NCBI GenBank assembly: GCA_038503035.1
Contig: JAVSML010025178.1
Location: 79,665 to 143,664, forward strand
Reading direction: 5' to 3'
Length of the DNA: 64,000 bases
Source: Crocodylus rhombifer
Taxonomy: Eukaryota; Chordata; Crocodylia; Crocodylidae
Position 1 is the stretch's first letter; every line of letters begins with the position of its first letter. Positions 44,751 to 56,700 of this stretch are shown here, piece after piece. The notes under the pieces were generated by a model. That model saw nothing but the letters and a program-made list of their open reading frames with translations. It had not been told where the DNA came from and searched no databases. The translations under genes were made by a program, and so were the position numbers.

Positions 44751-47700
44751 ACAGCTTAACCACTGCTAGGGAGAACCATGGACCTCCCGGCTACCTGCTC
44801 TGGGAAGTCCAGATTCCCTGGGCCTTATCGAGTGGGAGCATGGGGTGCCGCAGAGGTAAAGCAGCAGCAGGGCCGGGCAGCACAGAACGTGTGGGCAGAA
44901 GCAGCATCTTCCTCCCCACCCTCCCCCTCACCGGTGGTATCTGTTGGATTCTCCCAGCCCCTTGCTTCCTCTTGTGCCTTTTTTTTCCAGTGGCTTGTTG
45001 ACAATTCAGACATTAATCTCCCCCATTCTGGTGTCCTGGTCAGGTTCATTTTTATCGCGGTTCCGGTCGTGTCGGGTCAGGCTTTCCGGAACCCTGGAGG
45101 GCCCCCGCACGCCCGGTGGCAGTGACATCGCAAGGCCCTGCACAGGCTCCTGGCAGGCGCCTCGCAGCCTCTGCTGCCACCAGCAGCCTCCCTTGGCCCC
45201 CCGCCCTCCCCCAGCCAGGCCTGGGCTCCTGACCACATCAGGATACAGCACAGTGCATGAATTCCGGCCTCACTTATTTCAGAGCTCTGGTCAACCGCAA
45301 GCGCAGTGTGTTTCACAAACACATCACAACCGCATGGGGAGGGCTGGGGCCTGGGCACTAGTGCTTAACGGATGCTAACTCCTCACTGGAGCTCAACAAA
45401 CAAGCTCTCCTGTCCAACCAAACTGACCCCTGCAGAAGGACTCCCAGTACTGCTGGGAAGCTGCTGCCAGGGCTGAAATGACAGATGTGAGGCATGTTGA
45501 ACTACCCCAGGCCTCAGCTTGAGTTGCAACATGTGGGATCCCAGGTGACCTGTGTGCTGCATGGCCCCTGGGCACAGAGAGATCAGCTCTGCCACCATCC
45601 TCCAGCTCAGACAGGTCAACATTGAAATCCTGGTAGTGACTGGTGTCATTTGGACATACTCCAGCTAGCTTCAGACCAGCAGCAATCTAGCTGCAGCTTT
45701 GGAGCTCAGTGTTGATTAACCGGCCACATATTTCCCCTACTGCTTAGGGGAGTTTGCTGTTCATGCTCAGCTCTGTCATGCCAAGGCTAGCCAGCTACCA
45801 GCACCCAAGCTAGCTAGTTCAAAGCCAGCTCAGGCATGCCTACACTGCACTGCAGTCACTGTGTAGACACACCCTTCAAAGCCTGTTCTACCCATGCAAG
45901 TGGACTTGTTCAATCTCACATGTAACTGGCACCTAAGCAGTTAAACCTCTACAGCTGTATGTGGAGGCTCTTCCATTGGTTTAACCAGGCTTATGACACT
46001 CGAGTCCTTCCTTAAGTTTACAGGCACAGACTTACTTGAGACAACTGCTTTCAAACAGATATAAAAGAGCCTCTCTTCCCCCCACATCTGCACAAGTTTA
46101 ACTAAAATGATTTAACTAAACCCAGTGAAGCTTGTGTGTGAGCCAGCCCTCACCTGTAAGCTGTTTGCTGCATGCAGTCTTGCCTGATAGACAGGGAAAG
46201 GAACTGAGCCAGTTAGGGAAATGGTTCCCTTTATAGTATCCTGATTCACCAGATGTTTGCACCCCCAGCAGCCTGTTACTACAGCATTGCTGACTCTGTA
46301 CCTGGGATCATCTCCCCACACCTGCCACTGTAGTCTTGTCACAATTGGCAGTACTGACTGGAACCACTTCTCTTTTGCAGTACTTTAGTTACAGGCCAGA
46401 GACAGTCCATGCAGATGGCATTGTGCATGGGGTGAGAGCACCATCCAGTGGCCTGTTATACATGTGCATCCTCTTGACTACCCCTGCAAACTTGGCAACC
46501 ACTCACCCTCTATATCATGACACACCTGGTGAAGCCTGTACAAGGACTGTGATGTTGGCAGCCCAGGAAGAAGATGCGTTGACAGGGCCGAGCCTCTTGG
46601 GGTAGCAGCACAATGAGGTAGAAGCTTCCCCCAGGAACAGCGAAACCAAGCACACGGTGTTAGTGCCCCATGGATGAGGCCAGGGGTGCTAGAAGCATCT
46701 CCTGGGTGCCAGGCACCAAAGGTAGTGAGAGAGTGTGGGAGTGCCTCAGGCTGCACAGTGGCCATGGTTCCTTCTCCATGTGGCCAAGTAGAACAGGACG
46801 GGTTGGAGACTGGGGAGGAAGGAAGAGTTTGGAGGAAGAAAACAGCTGCTGAACTTGACCTATGGAAGGATTATGGTTGAGGGACCTAAACACTCTTTCT
46901 AGGGCAGATCTACCACCCAGTTATTTGTACGTAGCTGGGACAGGGCCTTGGCAGTCACTTGTGGTGCAGTTATGCTGTTTGGGGTCACCATGGCCACTGG
47001 TCTGAGCCCTGATTTATAATTAAGCAGAGTCATGGGGGGGGGGGCAGAGCAGGAGGGGAGGGCATCACAGTCTGCTCAAAGGACTGTGCCAGACCAAACA
47101 GGCTCTGCCTACAGCTCCCCTTTGGGCATCGCGAGCAAAACCCCAGCCTCCCTCCGAATCTGACGCTCCAGTTGGGCTCCCCCTGCTCACAGTGCCATAG
47201 CTAGGGAGAAAGACTCCACAGCGGGAGCCCTGCTAGCAGCCCAGTGGGTGAAGTAAAGCAGATTCTCCCTTCCAGCCCTGCAGCTCTGTCTGCCCCAGCA
47301 TGGATAGGAGCTTGTTAGTGCCAAACTGCAGAGTCAGCGGATTATGTGAGTTAGGGTTGACTGAGGCTGAACAGTGGGACACACTTCCACTCTAGCAAGG
47401 CTCAGGAGTCCTTTGTGCAGGGATCTGTACAGATGCAGTGCAAGGCTCCCTCTTGCAGTCCAGAGAGACTGGTGGGGCCAGAGTTTGGCAGATCCAGAAA
47501 CGGAATCCAGGTCATTGCCTTAGCTACAGGGTCAACCTCCCTACTTCCTGAGTGCAACACGCGGGCAGAGACCATGCTGAGTAAGGCAGGGCCTTGCTTA
47601 TGTAACTAACTATCAGCCATGTGTGCAACCAGCCGGCCATGGGCTCATCCAGTCTCTGCTCCCAGAGCTGTCACCTGTGTGGAACTAAGGACAGATCTTG

Positions 47701-48155
47701 GGAAGGGGATCCTGGCTCTGACTGAAGCCTGGGAGCTGACTTGCAAAGCAGCAATACCTGCCTTGGGGGATTCAGGGCTCCTGGCATGTGTATAGACACT
47801 GGGAAGTAGCGGCAGGGTTGAGGAGAGACAGTCCTTCCCCTGGGATGCGTTCTGTCTTTCATCTGTGAGGTGTCTTCTCTCTGAGGTGCCGCTGTCTCTC
47901 CTAAATTAAGGGAGGAGGCTTTGCCAGGCTAATCCGGCCAAACATCCTCTGCTGGAACCTGGAGAAGCAACAAGAAAAGTCTTTAATCATTTAATCCCCA
48001 TAGGGCAGGCCAAGCATCCCTGCTTTGATATCCTCCCTGTCTCAGTTTGGCTCACCTTTGGGGCAGGAATGGGAGCCCTCATCCCCCTGCTGTCACGTCC
48101 ACAGCAAGCCTCGGGAGCTGTCTGTCACCACCCTCCCTGCAAAGAGCTCTACACT
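44751..48155. other. intergenic, no gene seen
   Basis: A small CpG-richer patch at about 45055-45130 is the only compositional feature. No coding exon was recognised. Confidence 0.4.
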
Positions 48156-48159
48156 TCTT

Positions 48160-48352
48160 ACGTAGGTCCTTGCGGAAGATTTGCTCCCACACGGCTTGGC
48201 AGCTGTTGCCAGGTAGTAAGTCTATGGACGACATAGTGTCTCTTGCCCTTGCCACCTCCTATATCTTGCGGTGGTTTACCAGGTTTGCTAGGGTAGTGTC
48301 ATGCAGTTTGTATTTCTCTTGAAAGTGCTTCAGGATCTCATAAAACCATGGT
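48160..48352 (-). mobile_element. Tx1-like LINE, inverted 5' segment
   Basis: The minus strand reads SPWFYEILKHFQEKYKLHDT, one stop, then GNSCQAVWEQIFRKDLRKKC. This is the type of sequence that precedes the C-terminal DLTW region in Tx1/L1-like ORF2 proteins. It is in opposite orientation to the segment at 48385-49094. Confidence 0.5.
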
Positions 48353-48384
48353 GAATCCACGGTTTATGGGCTCCCATTGGATGT

Positions 48385-49094
48385 AGTGTGCACTTGCCAC
48401 CGTTGCAGCAACTGCTCTGCAAACAGACCTGACCTGGCAGGCAGCCCACCGGGCACTCTCCGTGCAGGCGTGGAAAAACAGTGCAGGGCAGAGAGGTCCA
48501 AACCTCCCGAGACAGACCTGCTACTGGTAGGCAGAAACAATGAACCACCTCTTCTGGGACTGCCCATATGCCAGAGAGGTGTGGAAGAAAGTCCGTGAAC
48601 TCCTCCTGGTGGTGACAGGTTTCAGAAACCTGACCAGGGAAGCGGCTCTCTATGTGCACCTGACCAGACAGCAAGGGGCCCCAACAGCTCACTTAGACCA
48701 GGCCATAGCCTGCTTCAGGTCTGCCTTGTGGGAAGCCAGGAACCTGCTCATAACCAGACACTCATACCCCGCAGTTGAGGATGATATTAAAATGGGACTA
48801 AGAGAAATGTACTGGTACTACAGGAAGATAGAAGAGGACAATGGGAAAGCAATGGCAGACCTCATCTGGTGGAGAGGGGTCTGGCATAGACTTATTCAGG
48901 AGAAGCCCCTCTGGGGAAGGCAGTGGGTGGGGGGTACAGGTATGGAGATGGGTGCGCAGGCATGCGGTTTAGCGATGCGAACTGTGTAATGGGTTTTTAG
49001 TGTGCTTTGAACTGCTGAGCTGCCAAGTGCTTTGAGCTGCCACAGGGGCCACTTGGCAGAGTGTTGGAAGTGGAGTTATATTTGTGAAAAAAAA
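48385..49094 (+). mobile_element. Tx1-like LINE, ORF2 3' end and tail
   Basis: The plus strand encodes TDLTWQAAHRALSVQAW, TCYW-stop, ETMNHLFWDCPYAREVWKKV, then an open frame to 48989. DLTW...RALS and C..[C]...H.FW.C are features of the C-terminal zinc-binding region of Tx1/L1-like LINE ORF2 proteins. The second Cys of the knuckle is replaced by TAG. A short 3' UTR ends in an A run (49086-49094). Confidence 0.6.
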
Positions 49095-49930
49095 AGCTCC
49101 AGGTCAGGGCAATACACAGCCCTCAGGCCCCCTCCGCAATGCTCTGAAGGACTCTCTGCCACCCCTGCCCCTGGACAGTTTGTCAGTGCCTAGGCTGGCA
49201 CTTCAACAGGAGATGGAAGACCCGTAGGAAAGCGTGAGCTTCACGGGGACATAGACCCATGTGTCAGAGCCCACCCCTGCTGGGCTGTCTAGTGACCAGG
49301 AGCTCCATGTGCAGACACTGGAAAGTATCTAAGTTACATCTGAATGGCCCGGGCACCCATAGGGCACCGACTGAACCCCCAGCGTCCCTGCTCAGTCCAC
49401 CCCAGAGGGGTCTCAATGCCATCTCCCCTTCAGAAGACTACGCAGGCCACAGCAGCACAGAGTGGTGAGCCCCCACAGCCGTGGATACCTGTATGTAACA
49501 TCTCCCTGCCCCCTGCAAAAGCCTCCAGTGCAGTCGATGTTTCAGGTGAGTCAGGCTCAGGGGAGGCACAACCTCACTATTCAGTGGTCACACAAAGACA
49601 CAGCCTTGGGGTCTCCCTGAGCCTGTGGCTGGGGCCAAACCAGCTCTGGATCTGGGCAGTGTAAGCTGAGTCTCCTCCACCCCTGCCACAGGTCTAGCAG
49701 GGCCACACAAGGGTGAATGCCACCCTTCCCTCAGATGCAGTCTCCATCTGCCTCATTCTGTCTGCCTGCCTCTCCCTCCCCAGCGCAGCCAGGTTCCCTC
49801 AGGACACGGGCTGCGAACACCCTCCTAATCTGGGTCTCCCTTTTGGCTCACGAATGGGAGATTTGTATCTTGAGTGGAAAGCCCTCAGCACTTCCTCTAT
49901 TGTCCTCCCACGTCAAGGCAAGCCTGAGTG

Positions 49931-50008
49931 TGGCAGCCTAATTTACAGCCCCGCCAGCAGGCAGAAGCCGTGCCAGCTGGACTCAAGCCCAGCCATGAGG
50001 TGGCAAAG
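49931..50008 (+). repeat. duplicated 75-bp segment, copy 1
   Basis: TGGCAGCCTAATTTACAGCC and the following Gly/Pro-rich-looking text recur at 51538-51615 with scattered differences. The family is unknown. Confidence 0.7.
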
Positions 50009-50767
50009 CTGCCGCAGTGTGTGCCTAGAGCATCAGGCAGACATGACACCTGGCTGCTCCCCTTCTGAGTCCAAAGTTTCTCCCCCTTCCAGCCCCGCTT
50101 TGGCACCAGGAGAGACCAGAGCAGGGAATGCCACTCTGTGCTCAGAGAGAGCTTGCAACCCCTAAAGCTCTTGTGCCAACTCAACCCCAAGGCCCCTGTG
50201 CCATCAGGGGCACTTGTGGGCTTTTTCCAGAGCAGGTGACACTGGAACAGCATCAGGGCAGACTCATACTGTGTGTGGAGTCAGTTGCCAGCTTGCCCTG
50301 CCATGAGGAAGCTCATTCGCCATGGCCCTTGCAGCTCTGAGCCATCAATTAAAAGGTCATTCACTTCAGCTGTGGCAATTGTGCAAGTGACCCTGGCTCT
50401 CCTCAGAAAGCCAAGGAATGGCCAAGACCTGTCAGGACCTCTCACATAAATGTGAGGTTGGATCTAAAAGATCTGGCAGCCCTAGGGAGATGGGCCACAG
50501 CACATCTACAAACTGTCGCAGGAGTGGGGACCTGCAGGGCACTCTCAGCCTTGGAATTCACTCTGCGCAGTCTGATGGAAGCCAAGTTCACTGAACCACG
50601 GGCCACGGTAAGAGGTTGGAGCGATCATGGACTGCTGCTGGAATGCTCTGGTCACGCCAGCCAGGTACACACGTGTGGCCCCTGTTACTGTGGTAGCCAA
50701 CCACCTTGCACACCATCATGTGCTTATTCTCACAACACTCTCTAGCCCCCTAAGCTCCTCTCTCCAT

Positions 50768-50815
50768 CTTATAGGTGGGGAACTGAAGCCCAGAGAACCT
50801 AAATCAATATGGTTT
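50768..50815 (+). repeat. MIR relic
   Basis: CCATCTTATAGGTGGGGAAC followed by TGAAGCCCAGAGAACC matches the MIR core 'cagatggggaaactgaggc'. Confidence 0.5.
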
Positions 50816-51537
50816 CCCTCCAAAATAAAGCCTACCCACTTGCACCCAACAAGACAATTAGGCAAAGACTTGCCTGCTTTCAGGGCAAGAGAGGAAGGGG
50901 TCCTCCAGAGCTACCTACTTTGCCTTATTGCTGGTCTCTGATGTGCCCAGGCAGGAGTGAGTGGGTAGGCAGTATTCAGGGGGGCTCATGTTGCCCTGAC
51001 CCAGGTGACTTGCTCAAAGACCCACAGGAAGTCCCAGTGGGCCAGCAGACAACTGGCCCCAGGGCCCCCAAGGCTGGGGATGTGCCCTGCATTTGGGGCC
51101 ATTCATCCTCTTTTATAGGGTTCAGTGGAGAGGCAGGGGAGTTCTCTAGGGACTGTCAGCTTGCTACTGTGGGATGGGATGCTTGTTCACCTTGTCACTG
51201 TTATGTCTGGATGCTCCGATGCCACCACGGAGCTGTCAGACAACAGTGACTTTTGGTCACCATTGAGTGGAGCTGTTCACTCACAACAGTGCTAGGGGTG
51301 ATGTACAGCCCTCAGGAGCCCAGCAGAGCCCACTGGCTGTAGGTCTTCCCCTGCAAACTCCTCAAGTGAAATGCTCACAGTATCAGACCCTGGGATCAGA
51401 GGTGAAAAGTTTTGTATGTTGCCAGGCCCATGGAGCAAGTAGTCAATCTGCCCCATAAGCAGCCACCCACTCTAAGAGAGGTACTAGTGGTTCTCATGCA
51501 CAACAGACTTCCTCTGAGCAAAGGCAGCACCCAGCAT

Positions 51538-51615
51538 GGCAGCCTAATTTACAACCCAGCCAGCAGGCAGGGGCCTTGCCAGCTGGACTTGAGCCCAGCC
51601 CTGAGGCAGCAAACC
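51538..51615 (+). repeat. duplicated 75-bp segment, copy 2
   Basis: TGGCAGCCTAATTTACAACC and onward, the same order and orientation as 49931-50008, 1.6 kb away. Confidence 0.7.
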
Positions 51616-51784
51616 AGAAAAGGCAAAAACCTAGTCTGGTCTGAGATGGATGGTTTAGATCCAAAAGGTTCAGGCACTTCACATCATTCTGGGCTGAAAA
51701 TCTGCAAGGAACAAGCTCTGTGATGAGATTTTCAGGTCCTCCTGATGCTACTCAGGCCTTGCATAATCAGAACAGTTTTTCAGT

Positions 51785-51850
51785 TGGATACCACAGTTGG
51801 ATAACACCTTCCCCACTGTTGGCAGTAAATACCTTCCCCACTGTTGGCAT
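51785..51850. repeat. short tandem duplication
   Basis: ACCTTCCCCACTGTTGGCA occurs twice, about 28 bp apart, next to a doubled CAGTTGGATA. Confidence 0.7.
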
Positions 51851-51999
51851 CACTTTGGTGCTACGTGCGACTGCCAGGCATAGGATATGGGGTGTCCTTG
51901 CAGGCACACAGATGAGGGACATTCTGCCTAGGGTGATGCCCAAGGAAGTAGATGCTGACTCCCAAGAAAACTGGCAATGTCATTGCTGCTGCATGCAGT

Positions 52000-54555
52000 A
52001 GCTCTTATTCCCCTGTCATTTTCCTCCTGTTCCCTTGTCTGTTGCTTTCCCCTCGGTAAAGCCTCAGCAGAGCCCAGACCAAAGCTATCTTGGAACACAG
52101 ACAGAAGGCGACACAGATGGGAAAGAAAGCCAGCCCTGATCTATAGGGAGAGAAGGCAGTGGCTTGGAGAAACCAAAGACTGACTCCACCTGGCACATCC
52201 AGTGCAAAGGGCAGCCCTGCAGCAAGCTTGTCCAGGACAGGGCTGCAAGGATGGGGAGATCCCATGGTGCCAGCCTGACTCACAGTGGAAGAGATAGGGA
52301 AGTTACTAATCCTTCAACTTCAGAGAGACCTGGGAGGTTTCTACTCCCCCACCCACCCCAAAGGAGAAAGCTCGGCAGGGAGTCTGCAGGGTGTAACGCA
52401 AACAGGAAACATAGGCAGGGCCCAGCCCTTTCCAGCTAGGAGAAGAGAAAGCGATATGCTTTGTTTTAGAGAATTTGGATGCACTGGCTGCCTGAGCAGG
52501 GCCAACAGCTCTGAGCTTCACAAAGCCTCGCTTTGAAACCCCTGCGTCTCCTCTCCCCTCGTATAGACACTGGGAAGGCTGCACAAAGGTGACAACATCT
52601 CTTTGCTTTCCTGGCTTCCTCCTCCTCTGGGCCAGACCACCTTGCAGCCTGGTGTACCACCCCTGTCTGGGTTTCTGAGATGACTGTCTTATTCCCTGGC
52701 CTAGAAGGTCTATGCAGAAATAAATCCAGCTCCTGGGGGAGAGAGTTTTTTACAGGTTGGCAGGAGGTAGAAATGCTGCATAGGTAGCAGGAAGGGAAAC
52801 CCAGCCAGCTGAGACCCAGAGTGGAGGCATGAAGTACACTGCCATGGGACCTCTGTGGCTCCATTACCCGACTCTGGTCCTGCCTCTTCATTCCCAGCCT
52901 GGACTGGAGATTGAAGGGGGCTCATCCCCTCAAACAGACATGGGGCTTCCTTCCCTCCCTGGGAGCATCAGCCCAGGGAGTGGTACTCACCCCAGCAGAT
53001 GGAGTCTCCTGCTCAGGTCTGTGGGCACTGCTCTCTTCCTGCCATACCCAGTGTCCTCTGTTGTGCAGTGCTGATGAGGCCTCCAGAGCAGCAGGTCTGA
53101 GGGTAGCACCCCATCGAGCTCAGTGGGGCAGATGACTCTTTCTCAGCTACTGTTTCAGGCTCTTTCAAGCAAACCTCCCTGCCTCACATCCACCAGGTTC
53201 CTGTCCAAGCTTTTTGTAACAAGGAAGGCCCCAACTCTACCTAAAAAGAAAAAACAAAACAAAGTTGAGGTTCTGCTGCAACACCCTCACTCCAGGAGCT
53301 GGAGCCATAGGCACAGACATGTAGGGGCTCAGACTTCATCTGCTCCCAGGCCAGCAAGGGTTAGGAGTGCTACAGGAATAGAGCATAACCCAAGGAAGGG
53401 TTGAGCCTCTCACTTGCTCAACAAACAGCCCTCTGGCCCACTAAGGACCAGCACTGGAAAAAGAGTGCAAGTCAATCATCTAGGTGGGGCAGGGGGCTGG
53501 GGTGGGGGCAGAAAGCTGGGGAAAAGGAAGGATCCCTAGGAAAGACTGAGATGAGGGACAATACCTTCCCCCCAAATAACAAAGACCTCCGTCCTGCTAT
53601 GCAGTGAGGCTCCCATTAAACAAGCACTGTCAAAAGAAGAGTCAGCTCTCATGATGGTGGTGTTTTTCTTAAAGTCCTGGCTCCAGGAGCCACACAAACA
53701 AAGAAGAGGTTTTAGGAACAAGTTTAGGGAGGTTTCTACCCCTCAGAGTTATAGAGAAGAGCCTGGAAACATGACCCTAGGAAGGCATAAAAAAAATCTG
53801 AGAAGACAGTTCTCTTTTTCCAAAGTTATTATTTGGGGAAAAGAAGCCTTGTGGTTTGTAAGCCAATTTGCATGGTCTTCTAGGGCCTGACTTGTGATGC
53901 TGGAACACCTAGTCTTAGCAGTGGGCTTGAGAAACTTGCACCGCATGTCAGAAAGAGCTGGGACTCACCAAGCCCTTTCTGCATGATGTACTAGACGCTG
54001 AAGTCCACATCAGAATGCCTGCATGGATTACACACGAAGAGGCTGCTGTAGCATTGGGCACAATGGCAAGGATTCCTTGGGCAGATGCCAACATTATTAA
54101 TGATTGTTATTAAATATAAGTTAGCGCCCATGATGGACAGGCACTGGCCTGAGGAGCTCACGGCCTAAGGACAAAAGGAGATCAGAGGAAGGGAAACAAC
54201 AAAGAGAGAGTTTACATACAAATGAACAGGATTAACTACAGGCAACCTGGCAGAAGTGGATTTTTCACAAGGCTATAGAGATAGACATGGATGTTTAGGC
54301 CCTGGTGCCTGCACTCCTCTATGCCACATGGGGGCACAGTTGGCTAATTTATTAGCTGTATTGCCCTTTTTTCCCAGGCCCAGGGGCAAGCAGTGTCTAC
54401 TCAGCACATAAGAGCATAGGAGGCATGCAGCTGCCCAGGCTTCTGCCTATCATCCTCACCTAGGAGCTACACTAGTGATGGTCACAAAGACACGTCAGGC
54501 TGGATGTTTGCCTAGACAGTAGGTTCTCAACCTATTTACAGTGCCAGTGTGACAT
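52000..54555. other. intergenic, no gene seen
   Basis: Only chance frames; no repeat beyond simple A-rich runs was recognised. Confidence 0.4.
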
Positions 54556-54559
54556 CTGA

Positions 54560-54622
54560 GCAGGGGGTTGAACTAGATGACCTCCTGAGGTCCCTTCCAA
54601 GCCTAATTTTCTATGATTCTCA
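54560..54622 (+). mobile_element. CR1 3' tail fragment
   Basis: GGGGGTTGAACTAGATGACC, CTGAGGTCCCTTCCAAGCC and a TTCTATGATTCT end are the conserved CR1 3' terminus. Confidence 0.75.
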
Positions 54623-55713
54623 ATGTGGGGATTCAAGCTAAAAGCAAATGATTTTAAAGAAGAAATTTGAATACTCACGTAATGGTTTGTTTGGTCCTAC
54701 TGTCCATGCTTCATATACTTCCTGTGAGGCTTACCACTCTCTCCCACCATAAACCAGACTTCAGCCAATCTGCTGGTGGTTAACTGGAAAGAAAAAATAT
54801 TGCAGCTCAGATGCTACAACAAACAAGTTTATGAAGTTAAGCTTCTCACACATAGTGCCGTAAATTAGCAGCTTCATCTCCCAGAGCACTGCGTGGTCCT
54901 GAAGGTTCCTGTTGCCTTTGATGACTAACCTCTCTTTGTAAGTACTAAGCAAACACCGGCATTCAGGAGAAGGGTCTCACATAGGAGTAGAATGACAGAG
55001 AGGTCAGGCTACAAAATTGCAGGTGGGTGTCTGGCTCAGCATACACTTCTCCCCAAGGTTCAGGTAGGTTTGGATGGGGAGGCCCCAAGGAGAGCCCATC
55101 ATTAAGGAGAACATGTGGGTGATGTGCTGTTCTTACCTACGGGCTGACAACTGAAACAACTCTGTGCAAGACAGGTGAAGCTTGGACATGAGATGGGCCT
55201 GAGGAAGGGACAGGTCACAGGCAGCACTGTGTTGTGAGCCAGGTAAGATACCAAGAGCAACATTCACCATACACAAAGTGGGGACTTCTCTTTGGGATTC
55301 CCCAGAAGGTAGTGGAAAGCTCTCCAGGGATGCCATGATGCCACATGTTCCCCAGTTCCCCCTTGAGAGGTTTTCATTTCCTAGTGCCATATAGGCTTCG
55401 CTCTGTATTGCCATAATCTGTGCCCCAGGTTCTGTGAAGTGTTTTGAAGGACTCAGAGTGCCAGTTATAGGGAGGCTGCCAAGAGTCTTCCCTTCTTTCT
55501 GAAAACCAAGCAAGAAATGTCACAAAAGATACCCAAGCATCACGCTTGTCAAATACTTCACATGCCACCAGTTCCATCAGCAGGGCTGCAGGGAGAAAGC
55601 CATTGGTCCAGCACAATATGTTGAGCTATTATTTCACTTGTCAAGCAGTGGGGAAGAGCAGGTAGTGTGTGAACCCCTCATCCTCATTAGCAACACCCTT
55701 CGAAACCCCTCGT

Positions 55714-55730
55714 GAAACCAGGGGGTGCTG
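55714..55730 (+). promoter_or_regulatory. CTCF-like motif (weak)
   Basis: AAACCAGGGGGTGCTGC resembles the CTCF core, with mismatches on the 5' side and T in place of the C after the G run. Confidence 0.25.
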
Positions 55731-55849
55731 CAGGTGAAAGGCAATGGTTTACCCCATACTTGCATAAGGGGACAGGCCAAGCAGCCATGCAGGACTGTGT
55801 GTTATGGAGTGGGGGGCCTAAGAAGAGAGCCCCCTTTTCCACCTCGAGC

Positions 55850-56700
55850 TCATGTCACCTGCTACCGGATTCCCCCCGACACCACAACTCCCAACACACC
55901 GCGCCCAGCTGATGCTGGAAGGGAGCTCACAAAGCCGAGGGGCCGATCAGAGAACAAAGCGGCCTGTGCAAAGCCAGCTTTCAGGCTGGCTACGGTTGCA
56001 GGCTTCAATTGCGCTTCGGTGGTGGTTGTCTTTGATGCGACTCAAATAGCCTTTCTTCCCCCCGAAGTCTCTGGCACTCGTGGCCCTGCAGCGCGTATGA
56101 GGCAAAGAATGTATCCTGTCACCATGGCTGCTTCCCTTTATTTGAAGTGTCTTGCTGAGGTATCTTCCAATGACATGCTTCTTTCAGTGAGAATTATTTC
56201 CCTCTGCTTCTATCTGTCATTGCCTGCCCCCCCCCGTCCCACCAGCCTCCATGCTCCCCGCATGTCCGAGCAGGTGTGAAGACAGGCTGGCCCTTTGTGT
56301 GGAAGTCTTCTCCATCCCCCCCTCTGGGCTCCCTCCAGTGCTGTCACTTTTTTCTCTCTCTCTCCTCCGTCTTGTTTTTCAACAGAGCGCAGGGCTCGCT
56401 TCTCCTGTCACCTGGGCCGAGGCTGTGCAGCCGCACGCCTGCTCTCATCTCGCCTTCCACAAAGGGCATCCCTGTCACTCTGTGGAATTAGAGACATACC
56501 TGGATCTAGGGCTTGGCAGATAACACAGAAGCGAGCTGGCCGCAGCCAGGGGGAACCTGCCGATAGCAGAAGCAGAAGCCGGGCTGGTAAGGGAAGAGGC
56601 GGGCGGGAGCGAGAGGCCCCTCTCTGCTTTAACTTCTCACCAGCTCCCTGGCCTCAACAGCTCTTGCTCTTCCTGAACCCACTGGTGGGATCGTAACACC
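55850..56700. promoter_or_regulatory. CpG-enriched unique region, candidate regulatory DNA
   Basis: CpG is clearly more frequent than in the flanks, mainly at 55850-56100 and 56380-56640, and no transposon is recognisable. It contains GATA-type sites (AGATAA at 56518-56523) and a candidate exon at 56386-56586. It could be an enhancer or a non-coding transcript promoter or exon. This rests on composition and motif only. Confidence 0.35.
56386..56586 (+). other. candidate exon with strong splice signals
   Basis: A long pyrimidine tract (TTTTTTCTCTCTCTCTCC and onward) leads to TTTTTCAACAG, and 201 bp later there is a GGGCTG|GTAAGG donor. The length is a multiple of three and one frame is open throughout, but its product resembles no family I know. 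It may be an exon of a lncRNA between RPN1 and the next gene. Confidence 0.35.

Noticed and set aside
44944..45378. 144-residue plus-strand frame in a CpG-richer patch
   Set aside because: Ser/Pro-rich translation with no family motif and no splice or start support; overlapping frames on both strands are equally open.
56295..56696. 133-residue frame as a protein-coding gene
   Set aside because: Arg/Ser-rich translation with no family resemblance. Kept only as a candidate exon, because of its splice signals.
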